Source: Dryas octopetala
Taxonomy: Eukaryota; Streptophyta; Magnoliopsida; Rosales; Rosaceae
Direction: 5' to 3'
DNA: 64,000 nt
Assembly (NCBI GenBank): GCA_963921425.1
Contig: OY992833.1
Location: 17,339,738-17,403,737 of the forward strand
The translations under genes and the position numbers were made by a program. Under the pieces are notes generated by a model that was not told the DNA's origin, made no database searches, and saw nothing but the letters and a program-made list of their open reading frames with translations. Of the stretch, positions 26,515 through 40,400 are shown piece after piece (within the stretch, counting starts at the first letter, position 1; every line of letters begins with the position of its first letter).

Positions 26515-28466
26515 GTTGCAAGTTAATTAAAGAGCAATTATCATTGGAACATCATAAAGGAACAAGGCATTAATCATTAAGTTTGTACTTCATTGTTATT
26601 AGATTTGTTTTTTTATTAATTCATTGTTATTAGATTGAAAAACAATCGATCATTCACGGACTAAGACTCTAGCAAATGAGGCCCAGCTTGCTATTACTCT
26701 AGTCTTATTGTCTTAATAGGTATAAACCTATAAGTATTAGGTACATCAAACAAACAAGGGCAATTTTACACTTCTCTACATTCGCCAACACATTAAAAAT
26801 GTTGAAAGTAGCATTCCACTAGTCCATCATGCAATCATGATGCATAGACTTGGGTTTTCTGTGTTTCATGCTTTTGGGTTTGTGTTGGTTTTCAAAAATT
26901 TTAGTTTGTGTGATTTAAATTTTTCTGCTAAATGAGTGTGGAGCTATGTGTAATCGTGTTGTGTGATGTTTTGTGTTGTCTTATGTTGTAAAAACGGCTT
27001 TATTATGCCGACATGATATGACAGACCAATAGTGAAATTAAACATAGGGAGATTTAGATTTCAATCCATTTTATGAGTCTTTCTTAGACTAAAACCGGTA
27101 GTGATTTAGAGTTTTTAATCAAGTCATTTTATTTTTCTTCTTTGACAGCTTTATGTTAGGTTTTAACTCTGAAATTTTGAGCTCCGTCTAAAATCCCGAA
27201 GTTAAAACCTAACATACAGTCTCTATAAAGCTCACTTTACACCCTAAGAGGGGAAATACCTTTCAAATCGAGAGAGGACTTTATTATGAATTAAAAAGAT
27301 TTTCTTATAAATTAAAAGGACTTTATTATGAATTAAAAAAATTTCCTATAAATTAAAAGACTTTATTATGAATTAAAAAGATTTTCTTATAAATTTTAAA
27401 ACACTCCAGTCTCCATCTAAAAACTATTTTTCTAAAGGATTCAAGCCTCATTATCTCTTAAACATATTCATTAATGGTGAAATTCATAATATTTAAGTCA
27501 TACGAATCTTATAAAAATTTAAAATTCAAAATATTATAGGCCCTACCGCCACCAATGAATACGTGTCATCTCTTTATTAGTTTGTCATACCATATCAAGA
27601 CTATGAAGTGATATAAATATCTCATGAAAGTGTTTGTGTGAAGTTCTTGAAGTGCTCAAATTGAAGTTGTTGAGTGAAGGGTGTTATTTAGGATTAGATT
27701 ATTCTGATGTATGCACTCAAAATGTAGGATATGGTGAATGAATGCCAAGGTGTAAACTGTAAATGTCAGTAAGCTGGAAATATTCTCCACTAAGCCTCAA
27801 TCAGAACTCACATTTCTGATTGATGAAATTTTCAAAGAAGCTGTTATTTGCATTCCAAAACTAAATTCATGCAATCACACAATACTCATTTGTGAATGCA
27901 TGGGTGTGGAAAAACTAATCCTGGAGTGCATTTATCATTTTCAATTACCATAAACCCACTCTTTTACCCAAGTTCTATCATTAAAACCCGTGAAATTTTC
28001 TTTAACGTTGGATGATATCCAACAGTTATAATTACAATATGCTCTATTTTTTTTTTTTCACATTTTACTGACGCTCCCTAAGAGAATCCCTATACATACA
28101 AAAACACAAAATGCACATGCACACAAAGTCATAGTATCTGTTATAAAAAGAGATGCACAAAAAAGCCTTCACTATGGAATTGCCTCATTTATACAATGTT
28201 GTTACAGGGATGACAAATTATGGAAGGAACAACCTAGGGTTAGGGCTGCTAAAGAATGAGAAGCAAAAGCTGACATAACTTAAAAATCAGGGCAAGGAAA
28301 GCTAGTATACAAAGAATGGTACTAAATTGAAGGTGATACTCTACATTTCTGGGTATATATACCTAAGGTTGGCTCAACAATATACAAAGGGTGACTAAGG
28401 CATATATATTCCCACCCCATTGAGCATGGCAAACTATTATTGGGAAAACTCAAGCAAGTTGGAGAC
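26515..28466. other. Intergenic region 3' of TT9, with a dispersed repeat
   Basis: No gene recognised apart from the expected TT9 3' UTR directly below 28467. It includes the dispersed repeat at about 27035-27470, listed separately. Confidence 0.4.
27035..27470 (+). repeat. Dispersed repeat with internal ~40-bp tandem units
   Basis: This block shares extended similarity, in opposite orientation, with about 56318-56705. Shared words include 'gggagattta', 'gttttaactc', 'gttaaaacctaacat', and three successive units built from 'gactttattatgaatt' plus an AT-rich spacer containing 'cttataaatt'. Within it, 'taggttttaactctgaaatt' and 'cgaagttaaaaccta' form an inverted pair. I recognise no coding potential and cannot assign it to a class. 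Confidence 0.65.
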
Positions 28467-31400
28467 CTACAAAGAATTGGAAGGTGTTGAATAAGAAGAG
28501 GAAACCTCAGGAGGACTTGGAGAAGAGTTTGAAGGTTCTACAACGGTTTCGAGGTCAAGTAAAGGTTTTAGTCTTCTCTCCACCTCATTGCTTTGTAGGC
28601 TTATCTCCTCCAAAATCATAGACAAAGCAGATTTGCAAGACTCTTCATCCCTGAATGCTAGTGTCCATCTGCCATCAATCAAAGCTTTTGTCTTCACTTT
28701 CCCGTAGGCACCAGATCTAGCGGGATCCACATAGGGTAAAGTGGATGGACGGATCCGCAAGTGTAACCATCTTGGATGCTTATCATCAATTTTTGGCTGA
28801 AGGCAATGAAAAGAAAAGATTAGATACAAGTGAAACCATAGCATCATGGCAATTATAATAGAAAATTATCTGGTGCTGTGTACCAATATGAACTGTGAAG
28901 AGATGGAAATAGTACACATATTTTGCATACTCTATGTTTAAGAAAACCATTAGATTTAATATGAATAAGAACAAAGAAAGCACTGATTCTATAGATGTTT
29001 CACAAAAATGTGAAACCAAAGTACAAAAAGAAAAAAAGCACAGAAACCACTTCAGCTGTAACATACGTTGGAACCTGCCAAAGGTGCAGCAACACGAACG
29101 ACTCCACAATGCTGCTTTAAGGGTAATTCTTCAGCTAAAACAACCCACCCAGATGCTCCCAAAGAGATTGCTAGAAAGCAAAAATGGCGTTCTTTACCCC
29201 TCTCAAACGCAATTCTACAAGGCACAGCATCGTCTGCATATGGCAGTGACCACAACAAATTAATTAAGAAATACTTATCCAGGGTTCTAGCAATAAAGTA
29301 ATATTATGTATTTGAAGGGTGCGGCATGTAAAATATTGAATTACCATTTGTATGGTCATATGTACTAAAAATTTATTATGGTAGAGATATGTGCGGGATA
29401 GAGAACTGACCAAGTCTTAGCTCAATGCCAGGCTTTGGACCTGAAGCATCTAGGCCAGCACTTTTTGCACGAGAAGTTTCAAAAACATCAGCTGGAGGAT
29501 TAATAGGAGGTTGCTCAGGCAAAGCTCTACCAAGGGAGAAAATCTGAAGTTGATGTAGAAGTACAAATCCCTAAAATATGACAAATATTAGCGCCCGACC
29601 AATTTATCAGGTACCACCACAAAGGGATACAGAAGACATGCATGAGATGTATTTATGTATTTTCACAAATCACACCATAAGGTTCTCTTTTTATTTCTTT
29701 ATTTAAGATTCACTAATCAGTGGCAAAACCACAGAGTAAGACATTAGTTTACTGATTTTCAGCTTCATGGATACCCAACAGTAAATGTCTACCTGAAAAC
29801 ATCTTAAGAAGATTAATAGAGTACAAAACACAAACCTTCACCAACTCACACATCCTTTCACCAGCAGCAAAGGATGAATCACTTGTGATACCATCTGTCA
29901 GAAAAACAGATGCATTAACTCGAAGTCTGCTCAATTAAAGCAAAAAACAACCTTGGGGGTTTCAAAATCCCCAATTAAATACCCACAACAAGTCTCAATC
30001 CTACCTTCAGAAGAGAACTTCTGAGATGAAAACAGAATGCACTTGGGCTCTTTCTGAGGGGATGAGGCCTCTATAGCTACATTTTTTCAAACACATCACT
30101 AAAACATTTAAAATAAGTAACTCATCATTCCTACCAAAGAATGACAAGAATTACCTCTCTTGCACTTTTTCCATTCGTCACAGAGGACTGTTATGAGTAG
30201 ATCTGGCCAGATACCTCTAGTCTCCTTGAGAAGTGTACTAGCACAGTTCTTGTATGAATCCTAAATAAGAGAAACAATAGAAGTAAACATTGTCATGTTA
30301 TAAGCAATATATCTAAAAAAATTAAAATATGGATCTACTTGGATGCAACTAGCATTCAAAGAGAGCTTTTTTTCTTTTTTCTTTTTGGTCTATGCATTGT
30401 TGTCGTTTTCAAGTGGAAGTCTACATCTATCTTCCATGGATGAACAAGAAGATGTGAAAACACACCTCCAAACTGGTCATGAGTACACAGGCAATGCGAA
30501 TGCTGCAAATATGACGCAGGACAGAAGCCAAGGGCTGCTGTCTTGCTGTTGTAATAGGGTAATAGGGTAAAAACCACAGAAGAAAGGAAATTCCAGCAAT
30601 AAACAGTAGAAAAGACAGAGAAGAAAGTTGAAGGATCAAAGTTGGATTGTTGATAGATGAGTTCTAGGGTAAAGAGACCCAAGAGAAACTCTAAAATTTG
30701 AAAACCCAGAAAAATATTGCATAAAAAGTGTCTATTACAACCTAAGGGTAAACATATTCCTTAATTGACTAGGAAGACAATAAACCTTAGCTAAGAAAGA
30801 AAAAATCCTAATTGACTAAAGGCACATAAGTACTAGAAATCTAACAAAATCAGGAAACTAGACTCCAAATCAAACTAGGAAATAAAAATTAGAAAGTTAC
30901 TAAAAAAGAACTAAATCTTGGAAACCCTAGTAGATGCTCCTGCATCAAAATATCATGTCCCCAATGACATTGGAACTTATATGCATGCTGAGAAGCGCAT
31001 ATGTCAACAAAGTAGGTATTTATAGCCATAATTGGATAATCAAGGTCCAGCTAATTATGCGGGTAATTGTTTTAAATATTGGATGATGTTTCAACTTCAT
31101 AAAGCTTACTAGTTTGGAAACCATTTTTACTTTACTCAAAACCATTGTCAACATGTAGCAATGTTTGTTTTTTCAGTTGTTCAAATAATGATTCAGTACA
31201 AAACCAAAAATAAGAGGCCAAAAGGAACCCCATGCCATGAGATCAAATAAGTCTTACCAGCATAAACTTTGAAAACCTTAGCAAACAGCACACAACAAGA
31301 TTTGCAAACAATAGAATTAGAAGCACTAATAGAAGAAAGACGATAAGAAAACATAGAGCTTATACCACAAATAGGGCATCAATATATGGTCATATTAACC

Positions 31401-34400
31401 CAATCCAAATGACGTACATGAAACTGTGAAGATTGTTGTGTCCTAGTGCCTAAATCATATCCACTAAGACATGAATTTCAGTCAAGCTCCAACCAACAAG
31501 ATAATATACCAACAGAAGTTCAAGATTCATGCAAACAATACGAGATCCTTCCATAGACCCAAAGTTTTGAAAGGCGAGGTGTAAGCCTTTTGAGAAATAA
31601 TTAATATGATTAAAGAATATAATATATATATAAGTATATATTTATATACCTATAGATATAGTATACAAGTCTTTTAGCATTAAATTTTATTTAGCATTAC
31701 TGTGTTAGGAGTCCTCTTTTATTTAGTTTTGATAGATTTTCTCTATTAGGGTTTTTATGTCTATACGACTTTAGGAGTTTGTTTTTCAAACTAAAGATGG
31801 TTTAATTTAAACATGTTTTTAAGTGAGCCCCATGCGTCACTTTGTTTTGTTGATAGCCACACACCTTTTTTAAAATAAAAATACTGTCGTTTCATTAGTT
31901 AAAAAGGGTAGTATTGTCTTTTCAGGACATCAGCTTTCTTTTTTAAAAAACCCATGCGTTGATGAAAGGAATCGTTTAATTAAAAGGAAGAAAAACAGCA
32001 GAAACGATGCCGTTCTCTCGAAAATTTTCAGAAATAAAAGGGCATCTGATTCAGATCATCTTCTTCCTTATGGAGCTGTACACCTCAACCTCCATTAGCG
32101 GTGCCTTTGCAACTAAGCGTACACTTCGCGCCGCCTCACCCGCAACGTACACACCTTTCGTGATTTCTGCTAAACAAGCCTACGCCTCACCCCGACGCGG
32201 GCCTCAAAAATTCCTTTTAAAACCTTGCATAGACCAATATAACTGGAGCAGCAACTTAAAGTGTGGCAAATTGGCAACTAATTATTACCATTAGACTGTC
32301 AAGAAAAGCCAAAACATCCATGGCAAAGAAGACAAGACAATAAGCTATTCTATTAGTATTCTGTCATATAAGATGGAACTTACATTCAGTAACTTGAGGT
32401 GATGGCTGTTAAATTCTGCCTCACTATAAGGAAGCAACTGCCGCAAAAGCCAACCACCATCCCACAATGCCTCTGCAGATATATTTGAACGGCCAAAAAG
32501 ACTCACCAATGCATCAAGCACCTACGCGATATGCCCAGAAATATAATATGGTTACAAGTTTCAAACTGACAAAATGTGGACTATTTCAATTCTGTTGAAT
32601 GGTACAAAGAAAATAAAAGCTGAGAGAGAGAGAGAGAGAGAAACAAATGTGCTTACTAATTGCATAAATATTTAGGGATTAAAGAAAAGGAAGGAAATCA
32701 TGCATGTTAGAGTATAATACAATAGCTGGCTCACATCCAAACATCTTAAACTTTTGGGAACAATGGTTCACCAACAAAATTTGATATAATATCAAAAAAG
32801 AAAGCCTGAGTTTAAACTCCTATAGAACCTCCCAATTCATGTTGAATTTCTTACTTGGACTCTCTGGTGGTGAAGAGAGACCCACACATGATGGGGAGTG
32901 TTAGAAGATAAAACAATAATTGGCTCACATCCTAATAGCTTAAGCTTTTAGGACCCAGCTGCAAGGATTAAACTCAGGATATCTTGCTACCATTTTAAAT
33001 TTTTTTGGTTACCCACCGTAGCCAAAAACTTTAGTTGTTAGGATGTGGGTTAACTATTATTCTATATTATAACAATGCCTCAGGTAAGAAACCCTAAAAG
33101 AATCTCCTAGTCAAGCAGTAAAAGAAGATGAGAACCAGACCTGAATAAGGCCAATTATATAAAACCCTTAATTTTACAAAAGCAAACCCAAGGAAATTGA
33201 AATAAATAAAAATAAAAATTCCATGCCTGAGAAAAAAATTTACTAGGAGCTGTAAATAGCCACAAGTGATGAACGGGGTGTTATTTAACATAATAATTCA
33301 AGACAATCATTGGCTTTTTGTGGACAGATTTTTTTCCGTCAATCCAGCTTAATTTTATTTAGCTTACCACAGTTAACTAACTTTAATTAGACCTATTTTT
33401 TAACTGAGTAGATTCAGTGAGGCCAACCATTTAAAAAAACTGTTCTGAAGGTGCAAAGTTTGCTAAACTCAACTTTTTTACCCAAAGTACCTGAAATCTA
33501 TGTACACGAGGGCTAGCGCTCACTTCCAGAAAAGAACACGACACTCCAAACTGCTCCTGTAAGTTACAGAAAAGAAACAGTAAACTGACTTTGATAAAGA
33601 AATCATAATGATAGCAACAAAGTAACGCTGAAAACAAGCTAAAAGTTCCACCTACAAAAAGTGGAGCATTCCAGAATAATCAAGACTTTAAATTCTTATT
33701 AGCTAGGGAATTAATAAATAATCATAAAATTTAAGCGGCCAAAGGTTGTACAATAATCATTACCCGAAATTGTTAATTTATTGGCCCAACTTCAAATCTT
33801 TGAACCCTTTCATAAAACAAGTGGCAATCTAATTTTTCTAAACTGTATTATACAATTAAAACACAGCCTTGATTATCCAACTTGTAAAACCTGTGGCTAG
33901 GTGTATGAGGGATGGAGTGCACAAAATTTCACTCTATACAACCTAAGGACAGCTCTAGTAAACCTTAAGCGGTTTTATCATTTTTACATATATTATATAA
34001 ATATCAACTTGAAGTCTTAGAAACCTTTATAAAGCATTTGCAACCTAAGTTCTCTAAACTGCAATGACCAATTGAAATACATATATACCTATGTATACAA
34101 ATTCAAAATTTTGACCCCAAGAGCCCAAATGAATGAAATCACAATTATTGCTTGCAAGAAAACTCAAAAGTCAAACCAGTAGATAATTTTTCCCCCATCT
34201 TTTTGGTGCACAATAGAGGTGGGAGGATGAAAGACGGTTTGTTTGACATTGGAGAAACAGACAACAATATAAACACCATACTGGCACGAAATTCAGACAA
34301 CATGCACACACATAATTTAGTCTTCAGTTAAATGGTTTACGGACAATATAGTATGTTCTTTGTAGAAGGAATGCAATATGGAGTGGGGTTGATCAGAGTC

Positions 34401-37400
34401 AACCAACCATGGATCTATGAAAAAGAGTTGACTGCCCTTTTCAAACTGATAAAGTTATTGTGGTAGAATAAAATCACCAATCATTGCCATTTGTTCCCAC
34501 CAAAGAAAGGGGAAAAGCTGTGTCTTTTGTGAAGGGGTTCAATGAGTGCAATGCATGGTTCAGTAGACGTAGCTCTCTCTGGAATACTCTTCTTGCAAGT
34601 TAGCAAGAAGGAATACCGCATGTCTACTGTAAGGTATATAATTATTTGTTAACCAGTGAGTGAGTGAGAGAGGGAGAGAGAGACAGAGACAGACAGAGAG
34701 CAGTCAAAAAGAATTACTACCCTAAGCTTTTGTAGACAGCCATCCAGCTCACTACCAAATTCAATACTATCTCTCATTGAGCCACTTTCTGAAGAAAAAA
34801 GTTGCTCTTCTCCTGAGCCTTCACCAACCAAAGCTTGCTGCAAGAATGCAACAAAAAATGCATTATATTCGAAACAAAATGCAATAACATTTGCAATCAT
34901 ATAATGTAGTGGAGAGTGTAAATTTAAATTAAAACAATTAGGACAAAAACAGATACCCAGAAGAATCTAAAACTTGTAAATTCTTTGTTTCCCGGGAACG
35001 GGTGTATTGTTCTAAGTGTTTCTTGGATTTTGTGTATCTGTTGTGGTGGTAGTTTTTGTTTTTTTTATAAGATATATTGTTGTGGTAGTAGCTATTTGAT
35101 GGACCTTCAATCCATTATATCTGCATTCCTTCACATTTCTAATAAAGTTATCCCTTCTTATCAACCAAAAAAAAAAAAAAAAAATTCATATGACAAAAAA
35201 AAGAGTGGTGGTAAAAATCTCATGCTCATCTCAATTCTTTCAGAAAAACAATACATGTAGCTATTTGGTTAATTTTAAAAAACCCCCACTATGCAATTAC
35301 TTGGACATCATTTTGTATGATCATATGTCTTGTGAGTAAATAATCAAGGGGATAAATAACAAGAATTGTAAATGGAAGAGAAGAAATTAAGTAATTAACC
35401 TTACATAAGCAATATGCTTGCTTGATATGATCTAATTTGACAATTTAGAGAAATAGTGAGATCTAGGCGTCTTGTTGTTTGAATTACTTGGTTGGAAATG
35501 GATCAGAGCTGTGGCATCTATGGAAGAAAAATAAAATAATTGATTAAGAAGAGGGGTGAATGCTTTGTTGGAGCAGTTTCTGTACAGAAAAAGCACAGGA
35601 TGTATGACTGTCACAAACAATACCAATACCTCGAGGAAGTCTTGTGTAATATGGGCATACCAAATGGGGTTTTACTTAAGTGAGCCCCATTTTTATTCCT
35701 TGGGGATACATACTTACTTGAAGGTGTGCAACAAAAACCAAATAAACTGATAAAAACAACCAATCCAAACCAAAGCGACCAGTTTGGTTCTGTTTTTAAA
35801 TTTTATTCGTTTGGTTTGGTTGTAATTTTCAAATTTTAGAAATTCTTAAAATTTGGTTTGATTTTGGCTTTTACAATTTCAAAACTAAGATTTAAACCAA
35901 CCTGAAGTATGCCACTGGTAGGTCTACCATATTACAAAATACTCCCTCCTATGTCAATGGTACCTCACACCCACCTAACCCCACTAAACAGACCCTTCCG
36001 GCCTTCCCCATTCACATATCCTCAAATTCATTAAGTGACAAAGATACCAATCATTCAGTAATTCTCTTGTTCCATGGGGTTTTGATTATATAACTCATTT
36101 CTCAAGAAAAAAAATAATCATAAAGTAGTTTTTACAAAGGCATACCAGCAGGAGTTTCTTATGCTGTTTGCGCTGAGGAAGAATTCCAAAAGCATCTAGC
36201 ATTGATTCATCCAATTCTACAGAAGTGGATATCCGGTAAGAAACAGTGATGAGAATTACAGAAGTGGATTTTGGTAAGTGAACAGTGATAATAAGTTGTG
36301 AATCTGTGCTGAAATCTGCATTTCAGTAATTTAACCTTTTGTCTGCAACAAAGTAGCCAGAACACTCAACGAACCCGAAACTTGTACATCATCCCCACTC
36401 GTAATGTAAGAAAGCAATGCCTCCCTATACAGATGACCAACATCATGATGAATAATAAACAAGACAAATGAAAACAGAAATAAACAATGCCATACCACCA
36501 AATGAAAAAAAGTGACCAAATAATAAGCAGAAAATGCAATTCTGCTCATGACTGGAAGGAATAAAATATGAGGTAGAAAGACATAGGAGGAAAAGTAAAT
36601 AAATGAGAACATTCCATTTATTGACCAACAGTTAGAATAAGGCAGAAATTAGCACAAGCATATCTTAAGAACTTCAAAAATCTCCATCCAGTTCATTTTT
36701 CTTTCTTTTTGCATTCCTATTTCTGGTGAAAGTATAACTTCATTTGTAAATTTTATCTACAGTTCATGAGAGAACAAAAAAAAAAATAGAGAATGCGTAC
36801 AAGTTAACAAATTAAATCAGCATACCAGGGTGAAAAACTAGGGACAAACACATTATAATTTTGCTATTGGCAGCTAATAAAACCAAAACAATAAAAAACG
36901 TGGTCACTGGGCAATCTATCATTAGAGACTTGCTCTTGTAGCAGACATCGTATCTTAAAGGTCCATTTAAACGATCACGTAAGAAAAATAGAAGAAAAGA
37001 AGTCTGACGTGTAGTTGTATACAATGGCATTGCGTTACCTCAAAGAAAAATGAAAATCACAACAATCTTCTGTTGTGACATCCACTGGCTGGATTTGGGC
37101 AGAGCTTGACAAGTTTGGTACATCAACTCTTAAGAGCCCAGCATCTTTCTTGGTTAGATTATTACTGCCTGGCGGTTGACTTTTATGTGCAAAACCACAA
37201 CCAGACATATAACCATTAGGTTTAGCTCCAGACTTTGGTACAAAAGCATCTAACGGACAGAAAAGAGCAGCAGCAATTGTATTTGCCAAATCCTTGATTT
37301 TCACTATGCGCAAGATGCAACAAACTAAATACAAAGAAGTGACAGCCCCGATTTGTATCCCCTGGATTTACAAACTACCAAAAGTTAAACAGGAGCAAGT

Positions 37401-40400
37401 TGCATTCTTAAAATTATAAAAATACACCGACTACCAACAGGCTATTAAAATCCCTTTGCCTCCCTAGTTGGAAAATTTGAAATAAAAGAGGGCAAAATGT
37501 GTATGTTTCCATACTTGGACAGCTTTCATTGTAAGAGAAGGAAGAATCAATGGGAATATCAATAGCTGCAAGATGTTGTCTGTAATTAGCCTCCCAACAT
37601 CGGGAATTCCTGCAGAAATAACATCACTAAAATAGTAGAGATTGTCCTCAATCTCATCAACAGCAGCAGGAATTGATGAGATTGTGTCTGCACCCGGGTT
37701 TCTGTCACAAAATTCAAAGGAAACCTTTTAGAGAAAATAAATGCATTCTCACAATGAAATCAGAATACTACTCTCACTCTTACTTCATAGTGTCAGAAAC
37801 CAATGCATTTAGATCAATGCACTGCTTCCGGAAAAATTTAACTAGATTTGAAAAATAATCTGCATGAGGGTCACTGGTGACATATCTGTTGACACAATCA
37901 TCTCCAACTGAAAAATCAGAACATTTTTTTACATGTCAATATAAGTTGCACTAAACACAATAACACTTTTTAGTTTGGGTGAAAGGGGGGAGGAGTAGGA
38001 GAGAGATTAAGTTTATTAAGCAGAGAGGAAACAACTGAAACTGACCATGATAAACATTAAGCGTCAAAGCACGTACGGCAGTGCGAACCATGCTCTCCTC
38101 ATGAAAAGCAAATCGTATTGCCTCAACATACAGTGGAAATGAAACTACTTCATCCTAGATGCACAAAAAGAGATACATGCATGGCTATCATTCACTAAAA
38201 CTTAGAAAAGATAAAGAGATTAATTAATCAACATAGATTTACATCAAGTCATCAACTATGATTTTATTAGAACAATAAAAAAAGGTGAGAAGTACAAAAG
38301 TCTAATCCACACTACAGTACTGCTTAAAGAATGAGAGAACTCTAAAGAGAGGATTCAACCAAAATATATTCAATAAAAACTAATAACAAGTATTATTTCA
38401 AAACTTCATATTTCATCATTTGGCATAACATCTAATGCACTCCATTATAAACATGCCACAAAATTTTGCAGTTTGTTCCCAACAGACCCAAGCTCCATAT
38501 AGCCAAGATACCACTAAAACATGCCCAAAATGGTATTAATTTAGAAGTTATAGCCGACATGCAAGCAATGTGCAAAATCTAAGGCAGGACAAGTAATTCA
38601 TGATCCTTGTTTCCTCATACTGCATCTGTCTTGTACATGACTGCATTTTATAAGACTCAAGGCTTTTTTTATGGAGTTAAAATGTCAATCGTGTCCCCTC
38701 ATGATAAAGCAATTGAAAAATGATCTAGGCAATCTTATATGGTCTGACAGTCAAGTAATGAGGAATCTAGGGTTATAAATAATCTTTCAATTACTGGTTC
38801 AAAATTTCAGAACGCTTTTCTATTTGGTGGAAGAACTATAATTTTTTAAAACATCTGCTCAGAACCTTATTAATTAGCTCTTTTAAGGGTACTTTTTAAC
38901 CAAAAATCTGTCTAGAGCTTTCTATGAGTCTCTAGAAGTCAAATTGCTGTTTATTGGATTTAATATTTGCTTTTTATCGAGTTCAACTCCATACAGTTTT
39001 CCATAATTTCTCTTCTTCATATTCACTTTTCGAAGTTACCATATTGGGAGTCTTCAAGGTAGAAAATATAACTAATTCTACCAAAAAGAATTCAAACTTT
39101 TAATGATGGACTATTGAGATTAAGGCGAATTGAGTAGTACTCTCTCCCTTTCTTGTAGTTTCTATAAGTACTATTCTTAATTCCCTGTATTATTGCATTC
39201 ACTTCACTACACTAAAATCAGCCCAGCTCCATATGTGGTGTTAAGGGCAAGGACAGGCCCAAAGGCCATCGGCTGTAACAGCCCCTCTATTCATTACTTT
39301 TCCATCATAAAACCCTTGTTTCTATAACCTCAATTTGTGGTATCTGAACCAACATCCAAGCATCCCAAACCTCGAGAATATAAACCCTTCTCATAATTAA
39401 TTTAAAACCCAACTCAAGCCCTAGGTCCCTTCGATTACCATTAAAAAAGTAAATTAATAAAAACCTCAAATCGTGACACCTTTACAATAAATTTTTAAAT
39501 GCTAACCCCAATTTGATGTTTGCCTTATATTAGTTCCCCTCACTTATTGTGCTTTTATTTTTTATTTTTAAATTTTTGTAAGTCTACGACCCAAAATAAA
39601 ATTCATACCAACTAACAGCCAAGTGACGTGATAGAGTGTAGTAGCGACTAGCTATGAAGCCATATACATTAAACAAAAAAAAAAAAACAAATCAAAACAA
39701 AACAAAACAAAACAAAAGTGAATATCATTTCAAAGATAATTGTAAGTGTTATCAACAGTTCAACACAATAAAAAGAGAAAGAAACATTACTTACATTTTG
39801 AGTCTTTACAAGCAGAGAAATTGTATTCCTATCTAGCTTTCCACTTATTGCTCTTCACCAACCATAGCACGTGCAATCAAATAACATAGCAATCAGATGA
39901 TTTGTAAGGATATAAGGTAATCATCAATTACCACAAAGACAACAAAGAAACCAAATACAAACCTTAAGAAGGATATGTAGTACGACAGTAGCTCTTCATT
40001 TTGAAAATTAAATGAATAAGTTATCAAGCAGTTCATATGTTCATTACTGAACATGTAGTCTGCAAAAATCTTTAATAGGTAAGACCACCAAATCCATCAA
40101 CATGGTTATAACCAACTATAGAAACTGGAGAACTACAAATTTATCAGTTCTTTCTTCAGAAGCAACTTACATATAGCATGTTCATTTTTTAGGTTTTGGA
40201 TCATAATGCTGATTGTCTGCAACAACTGGAGTGAAACAGTCACAGTTCTGCTAACCTTCAATATACGTACAAACTCTCCCATCACTTGCTTCTCCATGAA
40301 ATATCTGCAAAATTGACAGACAATATAAAATAAATAAATAAATAAAAAACAGTAAAACATGTACAACAAGCAACACTAAGCATTGAGAAGTCCTACTCAA

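Noticed and set aside
28467-28847. A single-exon 126-aa minus-strand gene
   Set aside because: Its C-terminal 109 residues are the last exon of TT9; the N-terminal part is intron read-through before the AG at 28797-28798.
32700-33060. LTR retrotransposon in TT9 intron 14
   Set aside because: Two similar segments with 'gctcacatcctaa' words face each other, but I found no primer-binding site, polypurine tract, matching ends or TSD.
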